29,811 nucleotides of DNA from Spirogloea muscicola. Its lineage: Eukaryota > Streptophyta > Zygnematophyceae > Spirogloeales > Spirogloeaceae. The stretch covers positions 192,933 to 222,743 of the forward strand of contig WELB01000095.1 of NCBI GenBank assembly GCA_009602725.1, in the 5' to 3' direction. Every line of letters begins with the position of its first letter. Position 1 is the first letter of the stretch. The position numbers and the translations under genes are program-made. Below the pieces are notes generated by a model. The model worked only from the letters and a program-made list of their open reading frames with translations. It made no database searches and was not told where the DNA came from. Of this stretch, positions 11,801 to 21,390 are shown in pieces.

Positions 11801-12610
11801 GGCACCAGGATTTGGCAAGTGTGAGTCGCCGACAAGCTCGCAAAGCACCACCTGAACAAGGCTTTACCGCAGCTCTTGGGCACACCCAGCGCTGGGCTTC
11901 TAGCTCAGGCTTCAAAAGCTTCAGAGATGCTAATACCCTGTGCATAGTGTAAGTGCATAGGCAGTCGGCTTGTTCTCCTTGACCTGTCCAGGTTTAGGAG
12001 AAGCCGGCAAATCTAAGGAGGACTGCATATCACTTGATTGTATCTGAAAACAACGACAGTGGCATACCTCAAACGCTGCACCATCAAAGTTCCTTCTCAA
12101 AAAGCTGAGAAGGAACTTTGCCAAGATGGAAAGTCTTGACAAGCGCCTTGAGTGCTCGTATCTGCTGAGTGTTTGTCCAAAACTGCACCAGGAAGGAGCT
12201 GCTAATGTCAGCTTCCAAGAGCATGCTGAGCAGCATTGTCTAATCTCAAGAAGCAGACTGGCAGTCTTTGCTGTGGGTTTAGGTTTGCAACAATCACACA
12301 AGTCAGGCCAGCATTGCACTGCCAAGCAGACAGAGGCTGCAGGAAGAGAGTATCCAAATCTATTGAGCATCTTCAATTAGGGATGGCAAAGGGCAAAGTA
12401 TCGAACCTTCTCTTCAATCATGCGCGCCCGATCCATACAGATCCTCTCCAGCTGCCTCTGGCGCTGGCGGCTGAAGCTCCGATGATTGTTCACGAAGATA
12501 TATACAGCCATAAGTATGCCAGAGAGGAGCCATAGCGCCAAGAATGCCTTGCGCCAGTTCCGGCTCAGCTTCGCCGGGGTGAGCGACACAGAGGTCAGCG
12601 CGCCAAACAT
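5824..12610 (-). CDS. CHASE-domain hybrid histidine kinase, cytokinin-receptor type
   Basis: Membrane sensor kinase of the AHK2/3/4 architecture, about 1220 residues. Proposed exons in coding order: 12610-12407, 12182-12068, 11788-11657, 11509-11408, 11082-10862, 10601-10428, 10216-10036, 9842-9606, 9311-8170, 7886-7691, 7501-7256, 7033-6779, 6551-6385, 6133-5824. Order of parts: first membrane helix (about residues 22-40); CHASE sensor ([29 protein letters not shown]); second helix ([19 protein letters not shown]); dimerisation domain with phospho-His in [10 protein letters not shown] (codon 9779-9777); ATPase N box [10 protein letters not shown]1 EDTGIGIP, F box FEPFMQAD, G2 GGTGIGLSI; a receiver-like domain without the phospho-Asp; and a true receiver with [12 protein letters not shown] (Asp codon 6410-6408), LTAD and TKP. 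Phases agree except in exon 2, which carries a frame break near 12085-12120. Exon 5 probably uses a GC donor (CAG|GCACGT). An insert of about 245 residues splits the ATPase domain. The family is certain; cytokinin as ligand is not shown. Confidence 0.88.
12085..12120. repeat. 15-bp perfect inverted repeat in CHASE exon
   Basis: The 15-mer at 12085-12099 (CAAAGTTCCTTCTCA) is exactly reverse-complementary to 12106-12120, with the six-base loop AAAAGC between them. It lies within exon 2 of the histidine kinase, at the point where the reading frame is lost: conserved CHASE residues before it ([13 protein letters not shown]) and after it (NFDGAAFE, then MYVNET in the next exon) are in different frames. 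Confidence 0.9.
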
Positions 12611-13930
12611 CCTGCAACTTGCTTCGGCTTCACAGCTTCACTGGCAGAGGAGGCGCAACGAGCTCAGCGCTGCAACAGCTGAACAGCCCCTGCCTCCAGC
12701 TGCATCATTGACCTGCGACTCTAGTGACCTCCAGGTCACCCGTCTTGCTCGGTGCCCTGGAGGCCACACCTCAGCGAGCAGGCCACTACTGTGTACGCAG
12801 ATTGAAGCTCCGGCACTGGCATGACACATGTGGCTCCGGAGCTGGTGATACCAGCAGCAACCAAGCACCGGAAGTGGCTACCAATCAGGGTTCCTGCTGG
12901 CCTGAGATCAAGATTGGTCGATTCCTACGATGCTCCATGTAATGTCCGACACAGCCACCTCTTCGTCGTCTCCTCCACTAAGTGCACCTTGCAGCAGCGG
13001 CGATGCTCGCTCCACCACAGATGTTCTGATGAGTAGCTGCACAATCTGCCATGACGAGCAATGCCAGTAAGCAGGCGGTCCATTGGCGTTATCCGAGTGC
13101 CCTGACCTCAGCCTGCACTTTGCGCAGGCGAGATGCGCTCGAGTGCCAGCCGCTGCAGAACACTGCCACATTCTGCTCCGGCGGAATCCCAGCAGGTCAG
13201 CCCCGTCTGATGCATATGCGGCTGGCGAGGGTGGACTACGTACTGTGAGGCTCATCAAGATACTATTCACAACCGGCACGGTAATGTGCCTTGCATCAAG
13301 GGGCCTAGAGCCAGGTCAGACGAAGTTGTTTCCGGAGCCGATGGCGGCGGCATTCAGCGACAATGTTCCACAATGGAGCGACTGCCGGTCGAAGCTGCAA
13401 GCGCGGCGTCTACCAAGCTCCAAATTTGACGCGGGCGTGTACACGACTTGACCGCCGCCGCCGCCGCCGCCGCCGCACCGCCGCCGCCTTGTGCCGCCTC
13501 GCAGGCGACGAGGAGGCTGCCAGGGAGGGCAGCCTCGTCAGGCCGAGCGCGGCACAGGCTCCCGGACGCCAATGTCCCGCAGAAAGCGAGCCGCCGGGAA
13601 GGCAGCACAGCAGCTATCTCCGCGGCAAGCACAGCCAAGCCACCGACGCCGCCGTCGCCGCCGCCGCCGCCGCCGGCGCCGCCGCCGCCGCCGGTGCCAG
13701 GAGAGGGTGGGGCCGGCAAGGGGGAAGAGGTTAATGTCAGTCAGCAGTTTGTGGGAAGCGCCTGAGGGGGGGTGGGAGTGGGCGAGGGGGGTGTCGAGGC
13801 CGGGGAGAGAGGGGGTGCTGCCAGGGGTGGCTATGAGGGAGGGATGCAGTCAGTCCTTGAGATGCCTGAGGGAAGAGAGAGGTTGGGGGGCGGTGCTGCA
13901 GAAAGGGAGAGAGGGCATTGGGGCGAGGAG
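12611..13930. other. Divergent upstream region between histidine kinase and ABC-F genes
   Basis: The region lies between two genes that point away from each other and should include the kinase promoter and 5' UTR and possibly the ABC-F promoter. Open frames here (for example 12908-13279 on the - strand) have no recognisable motif and look like chance. The right part carries CCG triplet runs at 13452-13487 and 13646-13694, then a G/A-rich stretch (13760-13930) leading into the N run. An ATTTGACGCG word at 13424-13433 also occurs in the foldback-like segment at 160-169. Confidence 0.4.
13452..13694. repeat. CCG/GCC triplet microsatellites
   Basis: Two runs of CCG/GCC triplets, 13452-13487 and 13646-13694, flank about 160 bases of mixed GC-rich sequence. 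In another reading frame they would encode Pro, Ala or Arg runs. It cannot be decided from the sequence whether any of this is translated. Such repeats are hard to sequence and assemble, which fits the nearby gap. Confidence 0.8.
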
Positions 13931-14842
13931 NNNNNNNNNNNNNNNNNNNNNNNNNNNNNNNNNNNNNNNNNNNNNNNNNNNNNNNNNNNNNNNNNNNNNN
14001 NNNNNNNNNNNNNNNNNNNNNNNNNNNNNNNNNNNNNNNNNNNNNNNNNNNNNNNNNNNNNNNNNNNNNNNNNNNNNNNNNNNNNNNNNNNNNNNNNNNN
14101 NNNNNNNNNNNNNNNNNNNNNNNNNNNNNNNNNNNNNNNNNNNNNNNNNNNNNNNNNNNNNNNNNNNNNNNNNNNNNNNNNNNNNNNNNNNNNNNNNNNN
14201 NNNNNNNNNNNNNNNNNNNNNNNNNNNNNNNNNNNNNNNNNNNNNNNNNNNNNNNNNNNNNNNNNNNNNNNNNNNNNNNNNNNNNNNNNNNNNNNNNNNN
14301 NNNNNNNNNNNNNNNNNNNNNNNNNNNNNNNNNNNNNNNNNNNNNNNNNNNNNNNNNNNNNNNNNNNNNNNNNNNNNNNNNNNNNNNNNNNNNNNNNNNN
14401 NNNNNNNNNNNNNNNNNNNNNNNNNNNNNNNNNNNNNNNNNNNNNNNNNNNNNNNNNNNNNNNNNNNNNNNNNNNNNNNNNNNNNNNNNNNNNNNNNNNN
14501 NNNNNNNNNNNNNNNNNNNNNNNNNNNNNNNNNNNNNNNNNNNNNNNNNNNNNNNNNNNNNNNNNNNNNNNNNNNNNNNNNNNNNNNNNNNNNNNNNNNN
14601 NNNNNNNNNNNNNNNNNNNNNNNNNNNNNNNNNNNNNNNNNNNNNNNNNNNNNNNNNNNNNNNNNNNNNNNNNNNNNNNNNNNNNNNNNNNNNNNNNNNN
14701 NNNNNNNNNNNNNNNNNNNNNNNNNNNNNNNNNNNNNNNNNNNNNNNNNNNNNNNNNNNNNNNNNNNNNNNNNNNNNNNNNNNNNNNNNNNNNNNNNNNN
14801 NNNNNNNNNNNNNNNNNNNNNNNNNNNNNNNNNNNNNNNNNN
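13931..14842. other. Assembly gap (912 Ns)
   Basis: A continuous run of N from 13931 to 14842. The true length is unknown. The left flank is G/A-rich and the right flank is GCC-rich. The first exon(s) of the ABC-F gene probably lie inside or next to it. Confidence 1.
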
Positions 14843-17800
14843 GCCGCCACGGCGGCGGAGCCGCCGGCGGCGCCGTGGCAGAGGCCCAGGCCCGCCGCCG
14901 CCCGCGGCCCGCGCGTCGGCGACACTGGCGGCGCCGTAAGCGAAACCCCCAATCTAACGACCCCGGCCCGGGCTAACCGGCCCCTGTCCAGCCTGGGCTG
15001 TGGCCTGCCACAGCCATAGCCCCCTCTTGGCAAGAGCTTAGAGTGCCAGACCCAAGCCGGGGGTCCGCCAGCGCGCGCCCATCTGGAAGCACACATGGAG
15101 CTGCGCGAGAGAGCCTCGCTACCTTCTATGCAACTCTGGCTCTGGCGCCGCACACCGCAGAACCCTACTGTAAAACAGACCCCTGCTTAAACCCCGTGGA
15201 TTCGAGAGTCCTGCTGCTGTCATTGAGCTCCCAGCCACAGGAAACGAAGCCTGTCAATGGCTTAGCTCGTCGCCCCCTCCTCACGGCGTGCAGGTGCTGC
15301 TGCTGGACGGCGTGGGGCTGAGCGCCGGCGAGCGCGACCTCCTGGACGGCGCGGCCTGGCGGCTCGTGCCCGGCGACCGTGTGGGCCTCGTGGGCGCCAA
15401 CGGCTGCGGCAAGTCTACGTTGCTGCGCGTGATCGCGGGACGGCGGGACCCAGATCGCGGAGCCGTGCTTCTGGACACCGGCACAAGACTTGGGTATCTG
15501 GAGCAGACGGCCGTGTCGGGCTCCACACGCACGACGTGGGACGAGGCGCGGTCGGAGATGGCGGAGCTCAACGCCGCCGAGGAAGAGCTCCGGGCCGCGG
15601 AGCTGGCGGTGGAGCGGGAGGAGCACGGCGCCGTGCAGCGGCTCGGCCAGGCCATGGAGGCCTTTGAGGCAGTCGATGGCTACAAGGCGGACGAGAGCAT
15701 CGCCAGGTGCTTCCGGCGTGCAGCGCTGCGGAAGCGCTGCGACTAAGGGCGTTACTGAGATGTTGTGGTCGTGCTCATTGCCAGCCGGGGTCCACTTTGC
15801 CAGCAGCTTCATCTGACAGTGCTGACACGGCCTGTCTCATCCTGGACAGCGTGCTCGGTGGCCTGGGGTTTGGCCCGCGCGACTGGAAGCGGTCGTGCGC
15901 CGAGTTCTCGGGCGGCTGGCAGATGCGCATCGCCCTCGCACGCCTGCTGCTGGCTCAGGCTGGCGCCGGCACGCGCTCCCTTCTTCTCCTCGACGAGCCG
16001 ACCAACCACCTCGACAGCAGCGCCAGGGTGCGCATGAACTTGCTGAAAGCATCAATGCCATTAACATGGAAGTCTACTTCTGCAGCTCTTACACTGGCTT
16101 TGCTATCGGCTGGCAGGCGTGGCTGGCAAACTATCTGCGCACGGCGCCGGGCTCGGCTATCGTGGTGAGCCACGACGAGGAGCTCCTGGACCGTGTGTGT
16201 GGCCGCATCGCTGAGATCCGCGGCAGCCAGCTGCACCACTTCACCGGCAACTACTCCAAATTCCTTCGGGAGCGAGAGGCGCGGCAGCAGCAGGCAGCTG
16301 CGGAGGCCGAGGGCCGCTCTCGCGAGGCCGCGCGGCTCCAGGGCTTCATCACTCGCTTTGGCGCCAAGGCAACCAAGGCGGCTGCCGCCAACTCCAAGAA
16401 GAAGCAGCTAGCCCGGCTCCAGGAGGACATGCCCCGAGAAGTTGTTGCAGGTGCGCATCTAGAATTCGTCCTTCACTCCTAGCGAAGCTGTGATCTCGAA
16501 ACCTCATGGCAACTATGTCTGTTCAACTTCTCCTTAGAGGCCAGACAAACTTTTAGTCAATACTTGCAAGATTGTCGTGCTTCAAGCTCCATCTGTGCTC
16601 TGGCAGCTTTCGCCTTGCCGTCTCTCACAAGGTGCGAAGCTTGAGAGTGTTGCTCGCTTGCATGCTGTCCACTCTGCTGAGCCGATGCCATTGTTCTGTC
16701 GGCAATGCCCTGCCAGGGATGGCGGATGCCGCCGGGGAGCGGCGGAGCGTGAGCGTGAAGCTTCCACCAGCGCCAGCATGCGCCCGTGAGGTGCTGACCT
16801 TGAAGAAGGCGGCCGTAGGCTGGGCAGCCGGGCAGGCCCTGCTCCGGAACGTCAACCTCAATCTGGAGATGGGCATGCGGCTGGTATGCAGATGGCCCCC
16901 CTTTCGTGCTCAAGACCTGGCCAATGCTAGCTGGTGCTGCTCGACTGCAATTGTGCAAGGGACTTGGTATAAGAGGCCATTAGTCTTTCACTTGTCGTAC
17001 CAGATCCTACTTACTACTAATCACTGGGAGTCCGTAGATGTCAAAACGTGAGGAGGTATTGTAATGCTTGGTGTAGGCACTAATGGCCTGAGGGTTTTGG
17101 CTTGGTATGGTAGGAGGATGCAACTTGAGCAGCGTAGGCTGCCGCACCATCCGATTCCACACTAGCAAGCTGACACTGGCACCAGCTGCGCCGGTTGTTG
17201 TGGCAGGTCATCCTCGGCCCCAACGGCTGCGGCAAGTCGACGCTGCTGCGGGCGCTGGCCGGCGAGCGGACGCTGCTCGAGGGCACTCGGGAGGTCGGCG
17301 CGGGCGTCCAGATTGGCATCTTCACACAGGACCTTGCACAGGACCTGCCGCAGGACCTCTCAGCACTCGAGTGCGTCCTGGAGGTATGTGCTCCTGGCAC
17401 CACGCAAGCCACTCAGCTGCACGGCTTTACCATCTCGGTGCTTTATAGGCAATTGATAAGCAAGTTGCCACTGCGGTGCAGCTTCACTATGTCCTCAGAC
17501 CTGTATCACTGAGCCATCTGCCTGCTGTTGTGCTGCCGTGCAGATAGCACGAGAGAAGGACCCGACCGTGACGGACGTGAAAGCGCGGACTGCACTCGGC
17601 GCGCTGGGCCTCAGCGGCGAGACCGCCTTACGCCCAATCAGGGAGCTCTCAGGTATGCAGCCATGAAGGCCAGCAGGTCAGAGGTTGCTGCGATGATTAG
17701 AGTGTAGACTGCTTACCTTGAGTTTATTGATGGATTGGTGCCAATTTTATTCTCCTGCATTGACCAGTACTTTGCTGAGCTGGGGTGTGGCGGCCAACTA

Positions 17801-19126
17801 TCACAGATACATGCTAGACTTTAGGGGTGGGAACCTTACACTGATTGGCACATGCAATTAGACATCTCACAATAATCTGAGTCAGCTCAATCCCCTTCTC
17901 TACAACTGCACTCAGTAGGTGGGGACATGCATTGAGCTCGCCGTCTCCTTCTTGATGAGTCTGCGAGCTCCTTGGATGCTGTGCCGCCAGGCGGCGAGAA
18001 GGCACGCGTGGCATTGGGCGGCTTCGTCCTGCGGCCGCACAATGTCCTCCTGCTGGACGAGGCGAGCAACCACCTCGATCGGCCCACCGCCAAGGCACTG
18101 GCCGCCGCCGTCAAGAGCTTCAAAGGTAGCTGCTGCTGGCCCGATGGCAGGCATCGATGCGTGTTGCTGCAGACGTCTGGACTAAGTGCTGTGATCGCCC
18201 ATGCGCTGGTCGTTTTAGCCTTGCAGAGGCCCTCTCTGTGCCATGTGCGGCAGGCGCGGTCGTGGCCGTCACGCACGAGCTGGAGTTCGCAGAGGCCATG
18301 GGGCCCACGCATGTTGCACGTGTGCTGCCCGATGGTGGGGTCGCAGTCGCCTTCTGCATCGCCGGCGAGCTGCAGGATGGCGACTTTGGAAGGGCGGCCG
18401 CGCCACGAGGAGGACGAGGCGTGGCTGTGCAGGGGATGCAGATGCGGACCAACGGGGCTGCGGGCAGTCCAACCAAGGACCCCGAGAGAAAGCCTGGGAC
18501 TGGGCAGGCAAACGATCGGAAGAAGCTGCAGCAGGTGCGCTTTACAGTCAAGGGGTCCGTTGCTTGACTGAAGGGCTCATGATCTGAGGCTTATCTTATC
18601 ATGAGAGGGTACGTCAAGGAAGGGGCTCAGTACGAAATGGTAAAGAAGTCAAGTTGTTAAATTTACAATTTATGAATGACTGAGTGTGGATAGCATTCGG
18701 AAAACGTTTGGGAGGCCTGCATTCCAAGGGTGTGAACAAAGAGCTACTCCTATGGCTTGCCGCCTTGATGGCTGCTGATAGCGGTCAGAGACTTCGTATA
18801 TCAATTGTAGGCACTGACCTTGAGACTGAGCCTACGCACTTGGCCACGGGCGCGCCGATTTGTCATCCTTGCAGGCGCAGGCCAAGATCAAGCGGCTGCT
18901 GGAGGCGATCAGTGAGCGGGAAAGGGAGTGCGTTCTGCTGGACGAGCAGATGATGGACGCGGGCAGTGACGCGGGCAAAGCGCAGGAGCTGCTGACGGCC
19001 AAGCTCGCAGCGCAGGCAGCGCTGGCTGAGGCCGAGGCAGAGTGGGAGCGACTGGAGGGCATTGTGGAGGGGCTGCAGGCTGTCAGTGCCGCGGAGCAGC
19101 AGCTTGCAGCGACAGCCGCTGCATGA
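14843..19126 (+). CDS. ABC-F family ATPase (ABCF2/5 or Uup type), 5' end incomplete
   Basis: Soluble protein with two ABC ATPase domains and no membrane helices. ABC-F proteins act on ribosomes or in translation control, and the plant ABCF2/5 branch is thought to be plastid-located. Supported exons: 15294-15706, 15820-16027, 16117-16450, 16717-16883, 17207-17383, 17544-17652, 17991-18125, 18254-18534, 18875-19126, all phase-consistent, about 625 codons. A likely upstream exon ends at 14935 before GTAAGCG and encodes Ala/Pro/Arg-rich sequence that could be a transit peptide; its start is lost in the N run. Seen: Walker [10 protein letters not shown] (15396-15422), signature [16 protein letters not shown], Walker B with [13 protein letters not shown]-loop VVSHDEE, the linker with charged helices, second Walker [10 protein letters not shown], signature [12 protein letters not shown], Walker [13 protein letters not shown]-loop AVTHELE, and a C-terminal Ala/Glu-rich coiled coil. 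In the second domain the usual DEPTNHLD is DEASNHLD; the catalytic Glu is kept. Confidence 0.9.
14936..15293 (+). other. Probable intron before the first supported ABC-F exon
   Basis: The 358 bases start with GTAAGCG and end with CAG directly before the conserved ABC domain. Joining 14935 to 15294 keeps phase 0. I saw no other feature in it. Confidence is limited because the upstream exon is known only from about 90 bases next to the gap. Confidence 0.45.
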
Positions 19127-19815
19127 GACTGCGCGCGCCTGCTGCGTGCCAATAGCCGGGCAGCATTCAGTGAGGTTGCAGTGTGGGTTAGGATACGGGG
19201 GAAGCAGGCCTCTCTGGCCTCTACCTTCGTCTTGTGTCGCGTCACCTTGCAGAGGAATTTGACATATGTGACCTGATTACAAGGGTCTGACGTGCAGCCG
19301 TCCTCAACAGCTGCCTTAAGTATTTTGCAGATTGCTCGTTTGTAGGTAATAAAGTATGAGTGTAGATTATGAAGTACGAGAACAGTGTTTCAGGGTAGGC
19401 TTAGACACACAACACACCATGGTGCTCATTTTTACATATACTCCAGCAAGAATGTTGTTGGTCCTAGATCAGGACTGGACAGAAAGAGCAGCAACAATTA
19501 CATTCTTGATCTCATTGAAATGGATAAGCAGGCAAGCTGGTGGTGTTGTTCCTTAAAGCACCCTGGTCAAGTGGCATCTGCCTCTCAGACAGAGACTGGG
19601 GCGCAGATATCTCAATCAGCAGGCACGCCGGTGTCAACAAGCCATTTTAACCGTCAAAGTCATACAGTGGGCCGCTCGCCCATTAAAGGACGTCTGCTGG
19701 CTTTGCAGACCCATGCACCTCTGCTAGCAAAATTCTCCGCTTCATGTATCGCCCCGCATACTGCTTACTCGGTGCAAAGGACAGCAGTATGCTATGAGTG
19801 GAGTGCTCATGGAGG
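19127..19815. other. Convergent 3' region between ABC-F and Lin0512-family genes
   Basis: The 689 bases between two facing stop codons hold both 3' UTRs. An AATAAA word lies near 19349 on the + strand. TTACA words (TGTAA on the - strand) lie at 19498-19502 and elsewhere. No gene or RNA was recognised; the open frames here lack conserved motifs. Confidence 0.5.
19498..19502 (-). terminator. Candidate TGTAA polyadenylation signal of the Lin0512-family gene
   Basis: TGTAA on the - strand lies about 315 bases past the stop codon at 19816. Other copies occur further away, so the choice is uncertain. Confidence 0.25.
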
Positions 19816-20949
19816 TCAGTACCCTACATAGACGGCAGCGTTGACAACATAGCAGTCGTCGTTCTTGTCGCCCATGGCCTCAAGCGCAACGCCCGAAGGC
19901 GTTACAAGGCCGCCATCCACGACCTCGACGTCCACAATCTCCCCGCTGGGCAGAGAATGCCGCCACAGCCGCCAGAGGAGAAACATCAGCAAAGGCAGCC
20001 CCGGTGCTCTTAAGACTGCCTCCAACATATCCAAGTCATTGCTCCAGATGCTAATACCGCAGCTGATCATATCATAAGTATCAAGCCTAACTATTATGCC
20101 TTTACAATGGCATGGTAAGCTGTGGCAGCGGCGCCAAGTGCCAATTCTTCCACAAGTGGAAAGCTGCTGCGGGTTTGGAACGTGGCTCGACAACAAAGAC
20201 TGGAGGGGACCCTCGCAGCCAGGGATGGGATTGGGGCTTCACTATGGAAAGACGGCCTTGACGGCTTCGACGTCGAGTGCGGCGTGGAGCGGAGCGGGCA
20301 CGCCTAGCCGCACGCGGAGCTTCATCTGCTGCCACCCGACGCCCGGCACGGCGCCTGCGCAGCAGCCAAGGGGCGAGGCCAGCATCAGCGGCTGAGCTTA
20401 CCACCATCAGTGCTGCAGCGCATTTGTACACGGAAGTATTCACTGGAATTACTCGTCCTTGTGCTCGACTAAACCATGACTGCTCGCAGGAATGGGGTTT
20501 GTATTGCACAACCAGGGCTCACAGCCAGGGGTTTAAGGTAGGGGTTCCGGCGCCTGGGGTTTAAGCAGGGAGAAGAGGGAGGAGGCAGGGCTGGGAGGAG
20601 GGGGGAGGAGGGGGGGCGGCGTGGGCCACCTGTGCGGAAGGCCGGGATGGAGTTGGCGGAGATGGCGTCGCGGCAAGCGCGCACGGCCGCCTTGGTCACG
20701 TCCTGCCTGCGCTGCGAGGCCTGCGGTGAGCGCACGGCCCGGCGGCGGCAATGCCTGCGCCGGCGGCGGCGGCGCTGGCGCGGCCCGGAGCCCGCGCAGC
20801 GCCAGCAGGGCGGAGCTCGAGCTCGGGCGAGAGGAGGCGGCAGGGCGACGAGGAGAGGAGGCTCGCCCGTGCTGGTCGTAGCCGACGCCCATCTCCACGA
20901 ACAGCACCGTGAGGCCCACCGCCGCGCCGCCGCCGCCGCCGCCGCCGCC
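19816..20949 (-). CDS. Lin0512-family protein (ring-type small conserved protein), start unresolved
   Basis: Small conserved protein known from bacteria and plants; its biochemical role is not established. Exons in coding order: about 20949-20867, 20706-20630, 20354-20243, 19945-19816, with consistent phases. Seen: the family hallmark LFVEMGVGYDQHGQD, followed by TKAAVRACRDAISANSIPA, then LRVRLGVPAP, VKAVFPYGE, VDVEVVDGGL and GDKNDDCYVVNAAVYVGY at the C-terminus. The plant homologue as I remember it shows the same order. The first intron uses a GC donor (GG|GCGAGC). The start is not found: in frame, upstream of the conserved part there is a Gly run from GGC triplets and then TAA at 20952-20950, with no ATG between. 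The true first exon is either further upstream, antisense to the secreted-domain segment, or lost to misassembly at the GGC run. Confidence 0.82.
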
Positions 20950-21388
20950 TTACACCTTCCCTCCGGTGCCACCCAGCGGCGGCATCACGGCCTGCAACCA
21001 TACCTACTGGCGCAACCATGGCGACCACTACCCCAGCGGCTACAGCTCTAGCACGAAGCTGAAGGACGTCTTCGGCTCAACATTCCACAACCGCTGCCAG
21101 AACGACGACGACGGCACTTTCCAGGGCTGCCTCGATGACAGCAACGACGACAACGACAACAACGACGACAACAGCGACGACGGCAACGACAATGACACCA
21201 ACGACAACGAGTACCGCGACCTCGGGCGGACGTGCGTGACGGCCTACCTCTCGGCGTGCAAGGGCAACTTCGGCCTGAGCCCCGACTTGGTCGTCTCGGC
21301 CTGCAAGTCGTCGTGCGGCGACCGCACTTCTGCGTCGCGCTGCAAGGGAACGCTGGACGGCTACATCAACGTCGGCTCCAAGTACTGC
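20909..21388 (+). CDS. Orphan coding segment: Pro-run plus Cys-containing, Asp/Asn-rich domain, both ends unresolved
   Basis: Open on the + strand up to the single N at 21389. It encodes eight Pro from GCC/CCG triplets, then TACNHTYWRNHGDHYP and STKLKDVFG, a block of about 30 residues nearly all Asp and Asn (about 21129-21212), and a second Cys-rich part ending GYINVGSKYC. There are about 8 Cys. Pro runs next to Cys-containing modules are typical of green-algal extracellular matrix and secreted proteins, so an extracellular role is inferred. I do not recognise the family. No signal peptide, start codon or stop is visible. It is in a different frame from the aminopeptidase that follows the N, and its left end is antisense to the conserved first exon of the Lin0512-family gene. 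It could be an internal exon of a larger gene or a misjoined fragment. Confidence 0.5.
20921..20949. repeat. GCC triplet run at the antisense overlap
   Basis: About nine GCC/CCG triplets. Read on the + strand they encode the Pro run of the orphan segment; read on the - strand they encode a Gly run before the Lin0512-family hallmark. The overlap of two different proteins occurs exactly here. Confidence 0.8.
21129..21212. repeat. Imperfect AAC/GAC triplet repeat encoding Asp/Asn
   Basis: Repeated GAC and AAC codons with scattered GGC, AGC and ACC. On the + strand frame of the orphan segment they give an acidic Asp/Asn tract, which could bind calcium or be a disordered spacer; that role is a guess. 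Confidence 0.7.
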
Positions 21389-21389
21389 N
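21389..21389. other. Single undetermined base at a probable misjoin
   Basis: One N separates the orphan Cys-rich segment (upstream, ending in TGC) from the M1 aminopeptidase N-terminus (downstream, starting with GCG triplets). The two sides encode unrelated proteins in different frames, with no stop or start between them. Confidence 0.9.
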
Positions 21390-21390
21390 G

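Noticed and set aside
11788-11851. Longer version of kinase exon 3 starting at 11851
   Set aside because: A CAG acceptor exists there and the frame is open, but the added 21 residues have no counterpart in CHASE domains, while the acceptor at 11789 gives the expected spacing.
12908-13279. 123-residue - strand open frame upstream of the histidine kinase
   Set aside because: No recognisable motif, no clear splice link to the kinase exon at 12610, and low-complexity composition.
13491-15153. Very long open frames across the N run (+ and - strands)
   Set aside because: They are open only because Ns contain no stops; the real sequence on each side is repeat-rich or belongs to other features.
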